A stretch of 64,000 nt of DNA from SYFY01 sp031385325 (GTDB lineage: Bacteria > Pseudomonadota > Gammaproteobacteria > Pseudomonadales > Azotimanducaceae), in contig JANNBJ010000044.1 of the NCBI GenBank assembly GCA_031385325.1, positions 31,014 through 95,013 of the forward strand. The letters are read 5' to 3'. The notes beneath the pieces are model-generated. The model saw only the letters and a program-made list of their open reading frames with translations. It did no database searches and was not told where the DNA came from. The first letter of the stretch is position 1. Every line of letters starts with the position of its first letter. The position numbers and the translations under genes are program-made. Positions 17,324 to 25,943 of the stretch are shown in pieces.

Positions 17324-17965
17324 ATGCAGCGCCTGCTGGATCTCATCGACGAACTGAAGCGGCGGAAGGTCTTCCAGGTGGCCAGCATCTATCTGGTATC
17401 AGCCTGGGGAGCATCACTGGGTGCGTCCGAATTGTTACCGGCGTTTGGCGCGCCGAACTGGGTTGTTCGCGCGGTAGTCATCGGACTGTTGCTGTTGTTT
17501 CCGGTGGTTGTGGCGCTTGCCTGGTTTTATGAGCTGACTCGGGAAGGCGTGGTTCGTGATCCCGCAGACGTTTCGGCGGAAGCCGATGCAAGGCGGAATC
17601 TGACCACCCTGCAAACCAGCATCCCGATGCCAAGCGGCGGTCTTGAAGTCAGCTGGCAGGATCAGGGCAAACGACGCACGACATCGTTTACCTCGACGTT
17701 CACCGCAGGGCGCGATGCATCGTGTGAAGTGTCTACCCTCGACCCGGTGGCAAGCCGGAATCATGTTCGATTTGAACCTGCAGCCATGGGATGGACGCTG
17801 GTGGATCTCGACAGCAGTAACGGCACGCTCCTCAACGGTGTACGCGTCAAGCGAGAACCCATTCCATCAAAGTGTGTCGTTCAACTTGGCAAGGGTGGGC
17901 AGGAACTCGAGCTTCGAATCCTCGACCGCTCTGCAGAAACGATGATCATGACCCGAGCGGATTGA
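17324..17965 (+). CDS. Two-helix membrane protein with C-terminal FHA domain
   Basis: The protein has 213 residues. The N-terminal block (LIDELKRRKVFQVASIYLV ... LLPAFGAPNWVVRA ... ALAWFYELTREGVVRD) is the membrane anchor commonly found ahead of adenylate-cyclase, kinase or TPR output modules in gammaproteobacteria. Here it leads through a short linker to an FHA domain (about 120-205) with TAGRDASCEV, ASRNHVRFE and SSNGTLLNGVRV. I have not seen this anchor paired with an FHA module as the only output. It begins 9 bases after the double-FHA gene and is the last gene before the terminator. It is probably another phosphothreonine reader at the inner membrane. Confidence 0.88.
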   Translation: MQRLLDLIDELKRRKVFQVASIYLVSAWGASLGASELLPAFGAPNWVVRAVVIGLLLLFPVVVALAWFYELTREGVVRDPADVSAEADARRNLTTLQTSIPMPSGGLEVSWQDQGKRRTTSFTSTFTAGRDASCEVSTLDPVASRNHVRFEPAAMGWTLVDLDSSNGTLLNGVRVKREPIPSKCVVQLGKGGQELELRILDRSAETMIMTRAD

Positions 17966-17979
17966 TGACTCGGACCCAC

Positions 17980-18012
17980 GCCCTGCGACGATAGTCGGCA
18001 GGGCTTTGTTGT
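17980..18012 (+). terminator. Intrinsic-type terminator ending the cytochrome/FHA operon
   Basis: GCCCTGC (17980-17986) pairs perfectly with GCAGGGC (17998-18004). The stem can extend by GAC/GTC around a bulged G. It is followed by TTTGTTGT. It sits between the FHA gene and the convergent outer-membrane gene that ends at 18020. Confidence 0.7.
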
Positions 18013-18019
18013 CAGACGA

Positions 18020-19549
18020 TCAGAACGAACCGCGGATGCCGATCGTGAACACGTTGGCGCTGACATTCTTCACCGCCAGCAGTGAGCTGAATTGGGCGAA
18101 TGCGGCCATGTTGTTGCCGTATTGCGCCGAAACGCCGACGGTCACGTCGAAATACGTGTTGTCTGCATCGTCAGTAGGAATCTGGAAGTCGTCGATTTCA
18201 TTCTGGAAGATCTCGCCCTTGGTACGGGGTGTGAGGTTGTACCTCGCGCTCAGGGTCCTTGCATCGTTGTCGAACTCATAGTGGAACTCGGCACTGACAT
18301 ATGGAACAAAGACACCTGCGCTGGTCGACATCGCACGCCGCACACTGGCACCGAAAAAGCCTTCCAGTGAGTCAACTTCCTGGGAGCCGAAAGTCAATCC
18401 GAGGATCGTTCCGGTTTCACGGAAGCCGTCGATACCCAGTGACGCGACGCTCAGACCACCATACAGGTCAAAGGTGGTGGCACCTTCTCCCAGGGTGTAG
18501 CCGATCTGGGTTTCAGCAGCCCACTGGTCAGTTTCCGTGTCGGATTTGGCACGGCCCACGAGTGCGGCCTGGCCGCCTACGAGACCGCCGGACGTAGGCA
18601 GCGAGATGTTGGCCACGCGTTCCATGTCCACATCGCCGCGGCCGTAGCTGAATATGGTGCTCGCATACATGGGCCCGTAGCTGAAGTTGGCGAACAGGGA
18701 GATGGCTTTATTGCTGGACTCCAGACCACCTCCGGATACAGCTTCGATACCGGAACCTGCTTCACGATCAAAGTTGACATCGCTCCGGCTCACGTTGAAG
18801 GCAGCTCCCACCACGATATTCTCGTTGATCGCGTAGTCGACGCCAAACAAGGCTGCAAACGAATCGGAATCATAGGCGTTTTCGTTGCTGGTTGAATCCC
18901 GGTCTCCAAAGCCGTATTCGACGTTGCCAAACCACGCCCAACCCAGATCGGCATCACTGTCGCTGGCAGCACCACCAATCAGTGCGCGGTTGCCGGAGTC
19001 CTGACTGTCACTGTCGGCAACCGACAGCACGTCTACGCCTTGCACGTTGAATGCAAGACCACTGCTGCGTGCACCACGCCTTATGGCGCTCAGACGGCTG
19101 GCCAGGCTCTTGAACTGCGAGGCGGAACCTTCGGTTGCATAACGACCCTGCGAGGACGCTTCTTCTCCTGAAAATTGCTGCAGAAGGCTGAAGTACTGCT
19201 GTGTGCCGTTGGCACCTTGTCGCCCCAGTCCAAAGGTATCGGATCCTGGAACCACAGTGCCGGGCGTACTCGCCAGAAAAATGCCTTGCTGAGACATATC
19301 TGCGCATCGTCCTCCTAGCGCCGCTTGATCGGTCGAATTCGACGGGTTCGTTGCCAGACCCACACACGTGACATAGATCGCATCTGCGGCGCGAACCTGA
19401 AACGTGCTGCCACCCAGAGTCTGGACCGCCCGTCCCAGATCACTTTGACCTACGGCAAGCGCCGCACCTGAAGCTGTTGTGAGAGCTGCGGTGATCGCAG
19501 CAACGAGCGCGCGGCAGGGGAAGCCTGTCGACTTTTGTTGGGTGGTCAT
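18020..19549 (-). CDS. Autotransporter-type outer-membrane beta-barrel protein with short passenger
   Basis: The protein has 509 residues, starting at an ATG behind a strong GGAGGG site. A signal peptide (ends ASGAALA) is followed by about 170 residues rich in Ser, Gln and Gly with two cysteines (YVTCVGLA and GGRCADM), then an autotransporter-like barrel of roughly 290 residues (WAWFGNVEYGFGDRD, VVGAAFNVSRSDV, ISLFANFSYGPMYAST, FDLYGGLSVASLG, FVPYVSAEFHYEF) ending in a terminal phenylalanine (FTIGIRGSF). The passenger is too short and lacks protease or adhesin motifs, so the cargo function is unknown. It is convergent with the cytochrome operon and divergent from the kinase gene, and may or may not belong to the same system. 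Confidence 0.82.
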   Translation of the reverse strand: MTTQQKSTGFPCRALVAAITAALTTASGAALAVGQSDLGRAVQTLGGSTFQVRAADAIYVTCVGLATNPSNSTDQAALGGRCADMSQQGIFLASTPGTVVPGSDTFGLGRQGANGTQQYFSLLQQFSGEEASSQGRYATEGSASQFKSLASRLSAIRRGARSSGLAFNVQGVDVLSVADSDSQDSGNRALIGGAASDSDADLGWAWFGNVEYGFGDRDSTSNENAYDSDSFAALFGVDYAINENIVVGAAFNVSRSDVNFDREAGSGIEAVSGGGLESSNKAISLFANFSYGPMYASTIFSYGRGDVDMERVANISLPTSGGLVGGQAALVGRAKSDTETDQWAAETQIGYTLGEGATTFDLYGGLSVASLGIDGFRETGTILGLTFGSQEVDSLEGFFGASVRRAMSTSAGVFVPYVSAEFHYEFDNDARTLSARYNLTPRTKGEIFQNEIDDFQIPTDDADNTYFDVTVGVSAQYGNNMAAFAQFSSLLAVKNVSANVFTIGIRGSF

Positions 19550-19862
19550 TATCCCTCCATGAGAACGATGGTTTTGATTGTTTTCAACTCTGCGGCTCCG
19601 CAGAAACTACCCCAGGCAAGGACCGATACAACAGCCTGGACAGATACCAGGCGATTCGAAATCCAGGAGCGGATGCGAGAGCGCAGATTCATGATGCGTC
19701 CTCACTATCGTCCAGCAGATAGGACGAAGCAAGTGCAGTGAACTCCGGGGCTGCAGGTGAATAAAGGAATTGCAGGGAGTGGAGTACAATCGTCTTCAAG
19801 GGGCAACAGGGGCTGACCGCCAGGGTTCGTCATGAATCCATCGGTTCGAATCAACGACGCGC
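19550..19862. other. Divergent intergenic region (313 bp)
   Basis: The region separates the autotransporter-type gene (left, minus) and the kinase gene (right, plus), so both promoters must lie here. A small hairpin (CTGCGG/CCGCAG, 19590-19603) lies 40 bases upstream of the minus-strand start. A TACAAT -10-like box lies near 19785, but no convincing -35 is spaced correctly from it. No gene is seen. Confidence 0.5.
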
Positions 19863-21338
19863 ATGAGTGATACGCCGGACAGTACCTGGTTTGAAGCCCC
19901 GGACGGTGACCGTACTCGTGTCATCGTTCGTGAAGTGGTCGAACAGCTGAAGGTTGGCGACGTCCTCAGGGATCGATTTGTCATCGAACGAGTGCTTGGC
20001 GAAGGTGGCATGGGTCAGGTGTTCCTGGCGCGCGACCGGCAGGCCGAAAAATCCAACCCGTTTGTTGCGCTCAAAGTTCTTGGTGCATCTTTCCGCGAAC
20101 ATCCGCAGGCCTTCGCAGCGCTGCGGCGTGAAGCCACCCAGTCACGCACGTTGACCCATCCCAACATTGTGGCTGTGTTTGACTTTGATCGAGCTGATGA
20201 CCATGTCTACATGGTCATGGAGTACCTGAAAGGTCAGGCGCTCGATGTTCTGATTGGCAATCGCCCTGAAGGTGGCAAGCTCAGCGAGGTGTGGCCGCTG
20301 ATCGAAGGCATTGCCCGTGGGCTTGAGTACGTTCACCAGAAGAACATCGTTCATGCCGACGTCAAACCGCGTAACGTGATGGTGACGGAAAACGGCGAGG
20401 TCAAGGTGCTCGACCTTGGTATCGCTCGCACGCTGGACGAAAATCAGGCGGGTAACGGCACCACCCGGTTTGATCCCGACACCCTTGGTGCGCTGACGCC
20501 TCAGTACGCAAGCCCCGAGATGTTCGAAGGGCAGCGACCCCGACCCCAGGACGACATCTTTGCATTGGGCTGTATCGCCTACGAACTACTGACCGGCAAA
20601 CATCCCTACGACCGGCGCACGGCGATTGAAGCACGATCCATGCGCCTCGAACCCAAGCGCCCAGCCGGGCTCAAGACCCGCCAGTGGAAAGTGATCAAGG
20701 CGTCGCTGTCGATGCAGCGAGCAGATCGGCCGGCAACCGTCACCGAATTCATTCGCGCGCTGTCTCCCCAGGGCAGTGGCACCTCGGCATGGCCATGGAT
20801 TGCAGTGGCCGTGATTCTGTTTGTAGTTCTCGGCAGCCAGTATTTTCTCAGCCTCGGAGTCAGTGACGAAGACCTCATCAACGATCTGCTGGAGCAGTAT
20901 CCGCTGGACGCCGCGGAAATCGCCGACCGGGAGCAGGTCACTCGCTGGGAGGAGGGGGCTGCGTTGTTCCATAACATGGGAACGCAGTTCCTGGCGGAGG
21001 GTAGCGTGGAACGTGGGTTGAACGTGTTGTTGACTGGATCCAACGCTTCGTTCAAGAACTATCGACTGATATTGACCCGTGCCGAATCACAGGAGAGCCG
21101 GAAGCTGGCTGGCACCAATGTCCTGCGATTGGTTCGGGACGTGCATGCTGCAGCCTCATTGCTTGAAGCGAAGCCGGAATCAGTGGCAGATCGCATCAGT
21201 CTGACCTGTTCGGGCCTCAGGGTAATGAATGAACCGGAGTTGCAGCAGGCTTTCATGCAACTGGTTGATTCCGATGCCAACGCAGTGCGGGAGAATTCGG
21301 CGTGCGCCGAGCTGTTGGAACGCAGTCCGGCATCCTGA
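19863..21338 (+). CDS. Transmembrane Hanks-type Ser/Thr protein kinase
   Basis: The protein has 491 residues. The kinase domain (about 38-300) has a glycine loop GEGGMGQ, Lys71 in VALKVLG, catalytic loop HADVKPRN (Asp166), metal-binding DLG (Asp184, DLG for DFG as in many bacterial kinases), the APE-like SPEM and a DIFALGCIAYELLTG helix. All catalytic residues are present, so it should be active. One membrane helix (about 310-330) follows, then an approximately 160-residue extracytoplasmic helical region without PASTA or other named sensor domains. It is probably the writer for the FHA readers and PP2C eraser encoded at 15300-17965, although a convergent gene separates the two blocks. The next gene overlaps its stop (TGATG). 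Confidence 0.95.
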   Translation: MSDTPDSTWFEAPDGDRTRVIVREVVEQLKVGDVLRDRFVIERVLGEGGMGQVFLARDRQAEKSNPFVALKVLGASFREHPQAFAALRREATQSRTLTHPNIVAVFDFDRADDHVYMVMEYLKGQALDVLIGNRPEGGKLSEVWPLIEGIARGLEYVHQKNIVHADVKPRNVMVTENGEVKVLDLGIARTLDENQAGNGTTRFDPDTLGALTPQYASPEMFEGQRPRPQDDIFALGCIAYELLTGKHPYDRRTAIEARSMRLEPKRPAGLKTRQWKVIKASLSMQRADRPATVTEFIRALSPQGSGTSAWPWIAVAVILFVVLGSQYFLSLGVSDEDLINDLLEQYPLDAAEIADREQVTRWEEGAALFHNMGTQFLAEGSVERGLNVLLTGSNASFKNYRLILTRAESQESRKLAGTNVLRLVRDVHAAASLLEAKPESVADRISLTCSGLRVMNEPELQQAFMQLVDSDANAVRENSACAELLERSPAS

Positions 21339-22150
21339 TGCGGTGCCTGCTTGTTCTTCTGACGCTGGCCGTAACGGCGTGCAGCTTTCAATCCCTTCCT
21401 GATGTTCACAACGCCCGCAGTCGAGTCATTGGTGGCGCAGGTTTTTCGCATGTGGTCATCGAACAACCCAGGTCGGTCACCTTGGCTGATGAGGTCGTAC
21501 ATCTTTATATCGATGGTGACGGACGTCCGTTCATCAATCGTACGACCGTCGCTGCTGATCCATCACCACGGCAATCCCAGGTGCTGCGATGGATGTTGCA
21601 GGACGCCAACCTGTCGTACTACCTGGGACGTCCATGTTATCTGGGCATGGCACGGCAGGATGACTGTGAGTCTCGTTGGTGGACCACGGACCGGTATGCG
21701 GATCCCGTAGTTGTGAGCATGGTAGCGGCGGCGCGACAATTGCTTGAAGGTCGTCGGGTGATCCTGATCGGCTACAGCGGTGGCGGGAACATCGCGCTGC
21801 ACATGGCCGGTCGATTGGAGAATGTGCAGGGACTGATCACCATCGCAGCCAATCTGGATACGGAAGCCTGGACGAAGCATCACGGGTATACGCCGCTGAC
21901 GATCGAGTCTCGGCCGCTTGAGGCATTGGACGCGGTACGACAGATCCCGCAGATGCACCTGCTCGGTGGCCGGGACAAAAACGTACCCGTGGTACTGACC
22001 GGGAGGTTGGCTGTTGCAACCAATCCGACTTTCTGCGTGATTGAACGGTTTACGCATGACTGCTGCTGGGAACGTAAGTGGCCGCAGTTGCTTGTTGCCA
22101 TGCAGTCGTGGAATTGTGCTCAGGCCGGGGGCGAGTTGCTCCGCCATTGA
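21338..22150 (+). CDS. Alpha/beta-hydrolase-like lipoprotein
   Basis: The protein has 270 residues. The ATG at 21338 overlaps the kinase stop and opens a lipoprotein signal (LVLLTLAVTAC, Cys16). The mature part has an alpha/beta-hydrolase core. The nucleophile elbow is GYSGGG, the preceding strand is RRVILIG, and a late MHLLGGRDKNVP strand (aspartate region) and a RFTHDCCW segment (histidine region) are visible, consistent with a Ser-Asp-His triad. The substrate is unknown. Co-translation with the kinase and the caspase-like gene suggests a shared envelope function. The position downstream of the kinase and the short 63-bp gap to the caspase-like gene support one transcript. Confidence 0.8.
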   Translation: MRCLLVLLTLAVTACSFQSLPDVHNARSRVIGGAGFSHVVIEQPRSVTLADEVVHLYIDGDGRPFINRTTVAADPSPRQSQVLRWMLQDANLSYYLGRPCYLGMARQDDCESRWWTTDRYADPVVVSMVAAARQLLEGRRVILIGYSGGGNIALHMAGRLENVQGLITIAANLDTEAWTKHHGYTPLTIESRPLEALDAVRQIPQMHLLGGRDKNVPVVLTGRLAVATNPTFCVIERFTHDCCWERKWPQLLVAMQSWNCAQAGGELLRH

Positions 22151-22213
22151 CAGTTGGCGGGTTCGGTCGAGATCAAGGCATCGGTCCGGAAGTAATCGAT
22201 TTCAGGAGGCGTG

Positions 22214-24583
22214 ATGAACGCAAGCAAATGGAAGATCGGCGCTGTAGCAGCTGGAATTGCGCTACTCGTGCTGCCGGGTACGACCGTGGTCACCGCTGAA
22301 CCAGACATGCTGGCTACTGCCAAAACCTATCAGATTGTGCCTTGTCTGTTACCGGCCCGGGTTCGAAGGCTTGGCAACATGACGTATCCCGAACGTCGCA
22401 AGCTGGTTGAAAGCAGCGCGCGCGAGTGTGAATTGCGGGGTGGTGAATATACGTATTACGACCGCGCCCAACCGGATTCGGCAGCCGCTTTTTTTACCAA
22501 GCTGGCCGAAGGTGGTGACCCGGATGCGCAGCTGAGCCTTGGTGATGTGTACCAGTATCTTTATACCCCGCCTCGGTACACCGATGCGGCTGCGTGGTAT
22601 CAGAAGGCCGCGACCGCAGGTAGCGCTACCGCGAAGATGCAACTGGCTCGATTGTCCGAACGTGGGCTTGGTGTACCACAGGATGGGCTACTCGCAGTCA
22701 ATCTCTGGCGTGAAGCGACCGGCGCTGGTGAAGAGCTGGTACTTGCGAGCGAACTTGAAGCCTACAAGACGTCGGCAGATCAACGCATCGCGCAACTGAC
22801 CACACAGTTGCAGAAGCGCAGCGAAGAAACCACGGCCGCTCGAACGGCACTGGCCCAGGCGCAGCAGGATCTGGTGGCACGACGCGCAGATATGGCGGTG
22901 GCCGAACGAGATGTGGTTGCGCTGCGCACGAAGATATCAACAATGGCGGCAGGTGATCCCACCGAGCTGACAAGGCTTCGAACGCAACTTGCGGTACAGC
23001 AGAAGACGATCGACGACCAGCGTTATCAGATTGACTCGCTCGATGGTGAACTGGGTGTTCAGGAAGCGCAGCTAGCCGCCAACCTCAAACAGGTGGAAGC
23101 GCAGAATCGGCGGTTGACGGATGAACTGGCGCAGGTCAACACCGAGGCTGATGCGCAGGTCAGCGCGGCGCTCGCGACCCTTGCAACCAAGGACCAGGAG
23201 GTCAAGCGTCTGTCCAGTGAACTGGCTGCCGTCCGCCGGACTGTGAATGACAACGATGGCACGTTTGCGGCCTTGTCGAAGGAACTTGCCGATGTTCGTG
23301 CTGCCGCGGCGCGGGACGCCGACGCCAAACGTCGGCTGGTAGCACTGGAACAAAAACACGCACAACAAAGTGCGACGATGACGGCGCGGCAGACGGAATT
23401 GGGCAAGATGGAGCAAGCGCTGGCGTCGGCTGCCGCTGAAGCCAATTCGCTGCGGTCGCGGCTCGACAACCAGGTCAATGCAACCGTGCTTGCGGAAGCG
23501 AAGTTTGCCAAGAGTGAGGCGGAACTGGCGGGTGCCCGACAGCTGCTGAGTGTGCGGGATGCAAAACTCAAGGCGGCCACTGCCGCACTGGACTCGCTGT
23601 CGAAAGAACGAGTGGTGCTGAAATCAAGCGTGGCAGCAGCCAAACCCGCCGAGGCAACGGCCTTGCAGCAAAAACTGGCGGCGCAGGATGCGCGCATGCG
23701 CGCACAAGAGAGCAGCATCGCGGCCTTGAAGAGCGAAATGGATGAGTATCGTGGCCAGATCGCCGAGATCAATCTGCGACGACAGGCGTATGCCAGTCGA
23801 TCAGCCGTGGCGGATACGTCGAAGATCAAGTTGCCAGGTGGAGCAAAAATCGGGCGCTATCACGCCCTCGTCATTGGCAATGACCATTACAGCAATCTCG
23901 CGCCGCTCGAAAATGCCGGCAGCGATGCGAAGGCTTTGCACGAACTCCTGCAGCGTGACTACGGGTTTCGCTCGAAGCTGTTGCTGGATGCCACGCGTCT
24001 GCAGATGTTCCAGAGCATTGCGGAACTGAAGGATCTGACTGGGCCGGACGACCTGGTCATCATTTACTACGCAGGTCACGGCTACAGCACCAAACAGCAG
24101 AGTTACTGGTTGCCCGTGGATGTCGGGTCCAGAGAAGAAGCGCCAGGCGCGGGACTGGGTTCGGAGGATGTGGCCAACTGGATCAAGACCATTCCGGCGC
24201 GGCACGTGATGGTGATTGCGGACTCGTGTTATTCCGGCTCTGGTATTGAATCGACCGGTGGCACCACCTATAGCGCCAAGGACCTTCAGTTGATGTTGCC
24301 GTACCTGATCCGCAGTCGGTCGCGCACCATGCTGACCTCAGGTGGTGACGGCCCGGTGTTGGACGGTGGTGGCGGTGAGCACTCGGTTTTCACGCGCGAA
24401 CTGCTGGGCGTGCTGGGTGAAAACAAGGGCATTATCCACGGCGAACAACTGTTCGGTTATCTCAAAGAGCGTGTGAAATTCACGGTGGATGGTGACGAGA
24501 TCAATCAGACGCCGACCTTTGGCAGCATCGAGCGAGCCGGTCATGAGAGCGGGCAGTTTGTATTTCTGCGCGGCGGGGCGTGA
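22214..24583 (+). CDS. Secreted caspase-like (C14) protein with Sel1-type repeats and long coiled coil
   Basis: The protein has 789 residues. The start ATG at 22214 follows AGGAGG (22204-22209). An N-terminal signal or anchor (about 8-28) precedes Sel1-like repeats (about 88-170), then a coiled coil of roughly 350 residues rich in Ala, Gln, Glu and Leu (about 175-530). The C-terminal caspase domain (about 545-789) starts KIGRYHALVIGNDHYSNL and holds the dyad His622 (YYAGHGY) and Cys672 (IADSCYSG). Bacterial orthocaspases usually cut after Arg or Lys; that specificity is inferred. Its acting compartment should be the periplasm. Its linkage to a kinase and lipoprotein suggests proteolysis as an output of the signalling system. 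Whether it is a protease or a pseudo-enzyme scaffold needs assay, but both catalytic residues are intact. Confidence 0.92.
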   Translation: MNASKWKIGAVAAGIALLVLPGTTVVTAEPDMLATAKTYQIVPCLLPARVRRLGNMTYPERRKLVESSARECELRGGEYTYYDRAQPDSAAAFFTKLAEGGDPDAQLSLGDVYQYLYTPPRYTDAAAWYQKAATAGSATAKMQLARLSERGLGVPQDGLLAVNLWREATGAGEELVLASELEAYKTSADQRIAQLTTQLQKRSEETTAARTALAQAQQDLVARRADMAVAERDVVALRTKISTMAAGDPTELTRLRTQLAVQQKTIDDQRYQIDSLDGELGVQEAQLAANLKQVEAQNRRLTDELAQVNTEADAQVSAALATLATKDQEVKRLSSELAAVRRTVNDNDGTFAALSKELADVRAAAARDADAKRRLVALEQKHAQQSATMTARQTELGKMEQALASAAAEANSLRSRLDNQVNATVLAEAKFAKSEAELAGARQLLSVRDAKLKAATAALDSLSKERVVLKSSVAAAKPAEATALQQKLAAQDARMRAQESSIAALKSEMDEYRGQIAEINLRRQAYASRSAVADTSKIKLPGGAKIGRYHALVIGNDHYSNLAPLENAGSDAKALHELLQRDYGFRSKLLLDATRLQMFQSIAELKDLTGPDDLVIIYYAGHGYSTKQQSYWLPVDVGSREEAPGAGLGSEDVANWIKTIPARHVMVIADSCYSGSGIESTGGTTYSAKDLQLMLPYLIRSRSRTMLTSGGDGPVLDGGGGEHSVFTRELLGVLGENKGIIHGEQLFGYLKERVKFTVDGDEINQTPTFGSIERAGHESGQFVFLRGGA

Positions 24584-24650
24584 TTCTGCTTCGTCGGTTT
24601 CGTAACGTGTACCGATGTTGGCCAGTTGAACGCGGACTGGCAAGCGGCCC

Positions 24651-25928
24651 GTGATTCAGGCTGCGGCGCAACGATTTGATGCGATGGTCCGGCCGACCGG
24701 CAAAGTGTTTTATGGCTGGTGGATCGTGCTCAGTGCTGCCGGTGTCCAGTGGTTTTCCGCAGTATTGTGGATGTCTTCGTACGGCGCCTATGTGGTGCTG
24801 CTCGAAGCCGAGTTTGACTGGAGCAAGGCAGTGCTGTCCGGTGCGTTTGCGCTGACACGCATCGAAAGCGGTCTGTTGGGTCCGCTGCAGGGTTGGCTTG
24901 TGGATCGATACGGACCACTGCCGGTGCTCAGAGCAGGCATGTTCATGTTTGGAGCTGGACTGATGTTGTTCAGCCAGGTGACGTCACTCTTCACCTTCTA
25001 TTCGACCTTCGTGTTGATTGCTCTGGGTACCAGCCTGGGTGGTTACGCGACGCTCATGGTTTCGCTGGTGAACTGGTTCAATCGTTATCGGGCGGCTGCG
25101 ATTTCAATATCGCAGCTTGGATATTCGTTGGGGGGCCTGTGCATTCCCCTCATCGCCATGGCCCTGGATGCCTTCGGCTGGCGGGTGGTTGCATTTTCCA
25201 GTGGACTCATCGTGCTGGCGATCGGCTTGCCATTGGTACAGTTGATCAAACATCGGCCGGAAGATCATGGCGAACTGCCGGACGGGATTGACTACGCGCT
25301 GGATGGCGCTGTCGCTCCGCCTGCACCGACGGTGCAATTCACCGCAAGACAAGCCATGCGGACGTCATCGTTCTGGCTGATCTCCTTCGGCCATGCACTG
25401 GCGCTGTTGATCGTCTCGGCGCTGATGGTGCATCTGATCCCGCATCTCAAGGAAGGGTACGGATATAGCCTGGTACAGGCTTCGAACGTGGTGCTGTTGC
25501 TGACGGTGTTTCAGCTGATCGGACAACTGCTGGGTGGTTACGCCGGGGATCGTGTCCCCAAACGGCTGGTCTGCATGGCCTGCATGTTTGCTCACACTGG
25601 CGGACTGTTGTTGATCACTTACTTCGACAGCCTGTTGGCAGTGTTTGCGTTCTGTGCCTTGCATGGCCTTGCGTGGGGAGTGCGTGGGCCGATGATGGTG
25701 GCGATTCGCGCCGACTACTTCGGCACCCAGGCCTTTGGCACCATCATGGGTTTTTCATCGCTGATCGTGATGTTCGGCATGTCCGGCGGCCCGATCATTG
25801 CCGGCATCATGGCCGACACCTACGGCAACTACACCGCCGGCTTCACACTGCTGGCCTCACTGGCGCTGCTTGGTTCGTTCTGCTTCCTGTTCGCCTTGCC
25901 ACCCCGCCTACCACCGCAGGCGGGATGA
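24651..25928 (+). CDS. MFS transporter, monocarboxylate/oxalate-formate-like
   Basis: The protein has 425 residues with about twelve hydrophobic segments. The N terminus KVFYGWWIVLSAAGVQW and the loop LVDRYGPLPVLRAGMF are typical of the monocarboxylate-porter-like major facilitator branch. A central hydrophilic loop (about 205-230) is followed by the second six-helix half, with GDRVPKRLV after helix 8. The start may be GTG 24651 or ATG 24684; the latter gives a more usual short N terminus. Substrate cannot be predicted. It ends 15 bases before the convergent copper-protein gene. Confidence 0.88.
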   Translation: MIQAAAQRFDAMVRPTGKVFYGWWIVLSAAGVQWFSAVLWMSSYGAYVVLLEAEFDWSKAVLSGAFALTRIESGLLGPLQGWLVDRYGPLPVLRAGMFMFGAGLMLFSQVTSLFTFYSTFVLIALGTSLGGYATLMVSLVNWFNRYRAAAISISQLGYSLGGLCIPLIAMALDAFGWRVVAFSSGLIVLAIGLPLVQLIKHRPEDHGELPDGIDYALDGAVAPPAPTVQFTARQAMRTSSFWLISFGHALALLIVSALMVHLIPHLKEGYGYSLVQASNVVLLLTVFQLIGQLLGGYAGDRVPKRLVCMACMFAHTGGLLLITYFDSLLAVFAFCALHGLAWGVRGPMMVAIRADYFGTQAFGTIMGFSSLIVMFGMSGGPIIAGIMADTYGNYTAGFTLLASLALLGSFCFLFALPPRLPPQAG

Positions 25929-25943
25929 CACGAAACCGCTGGG

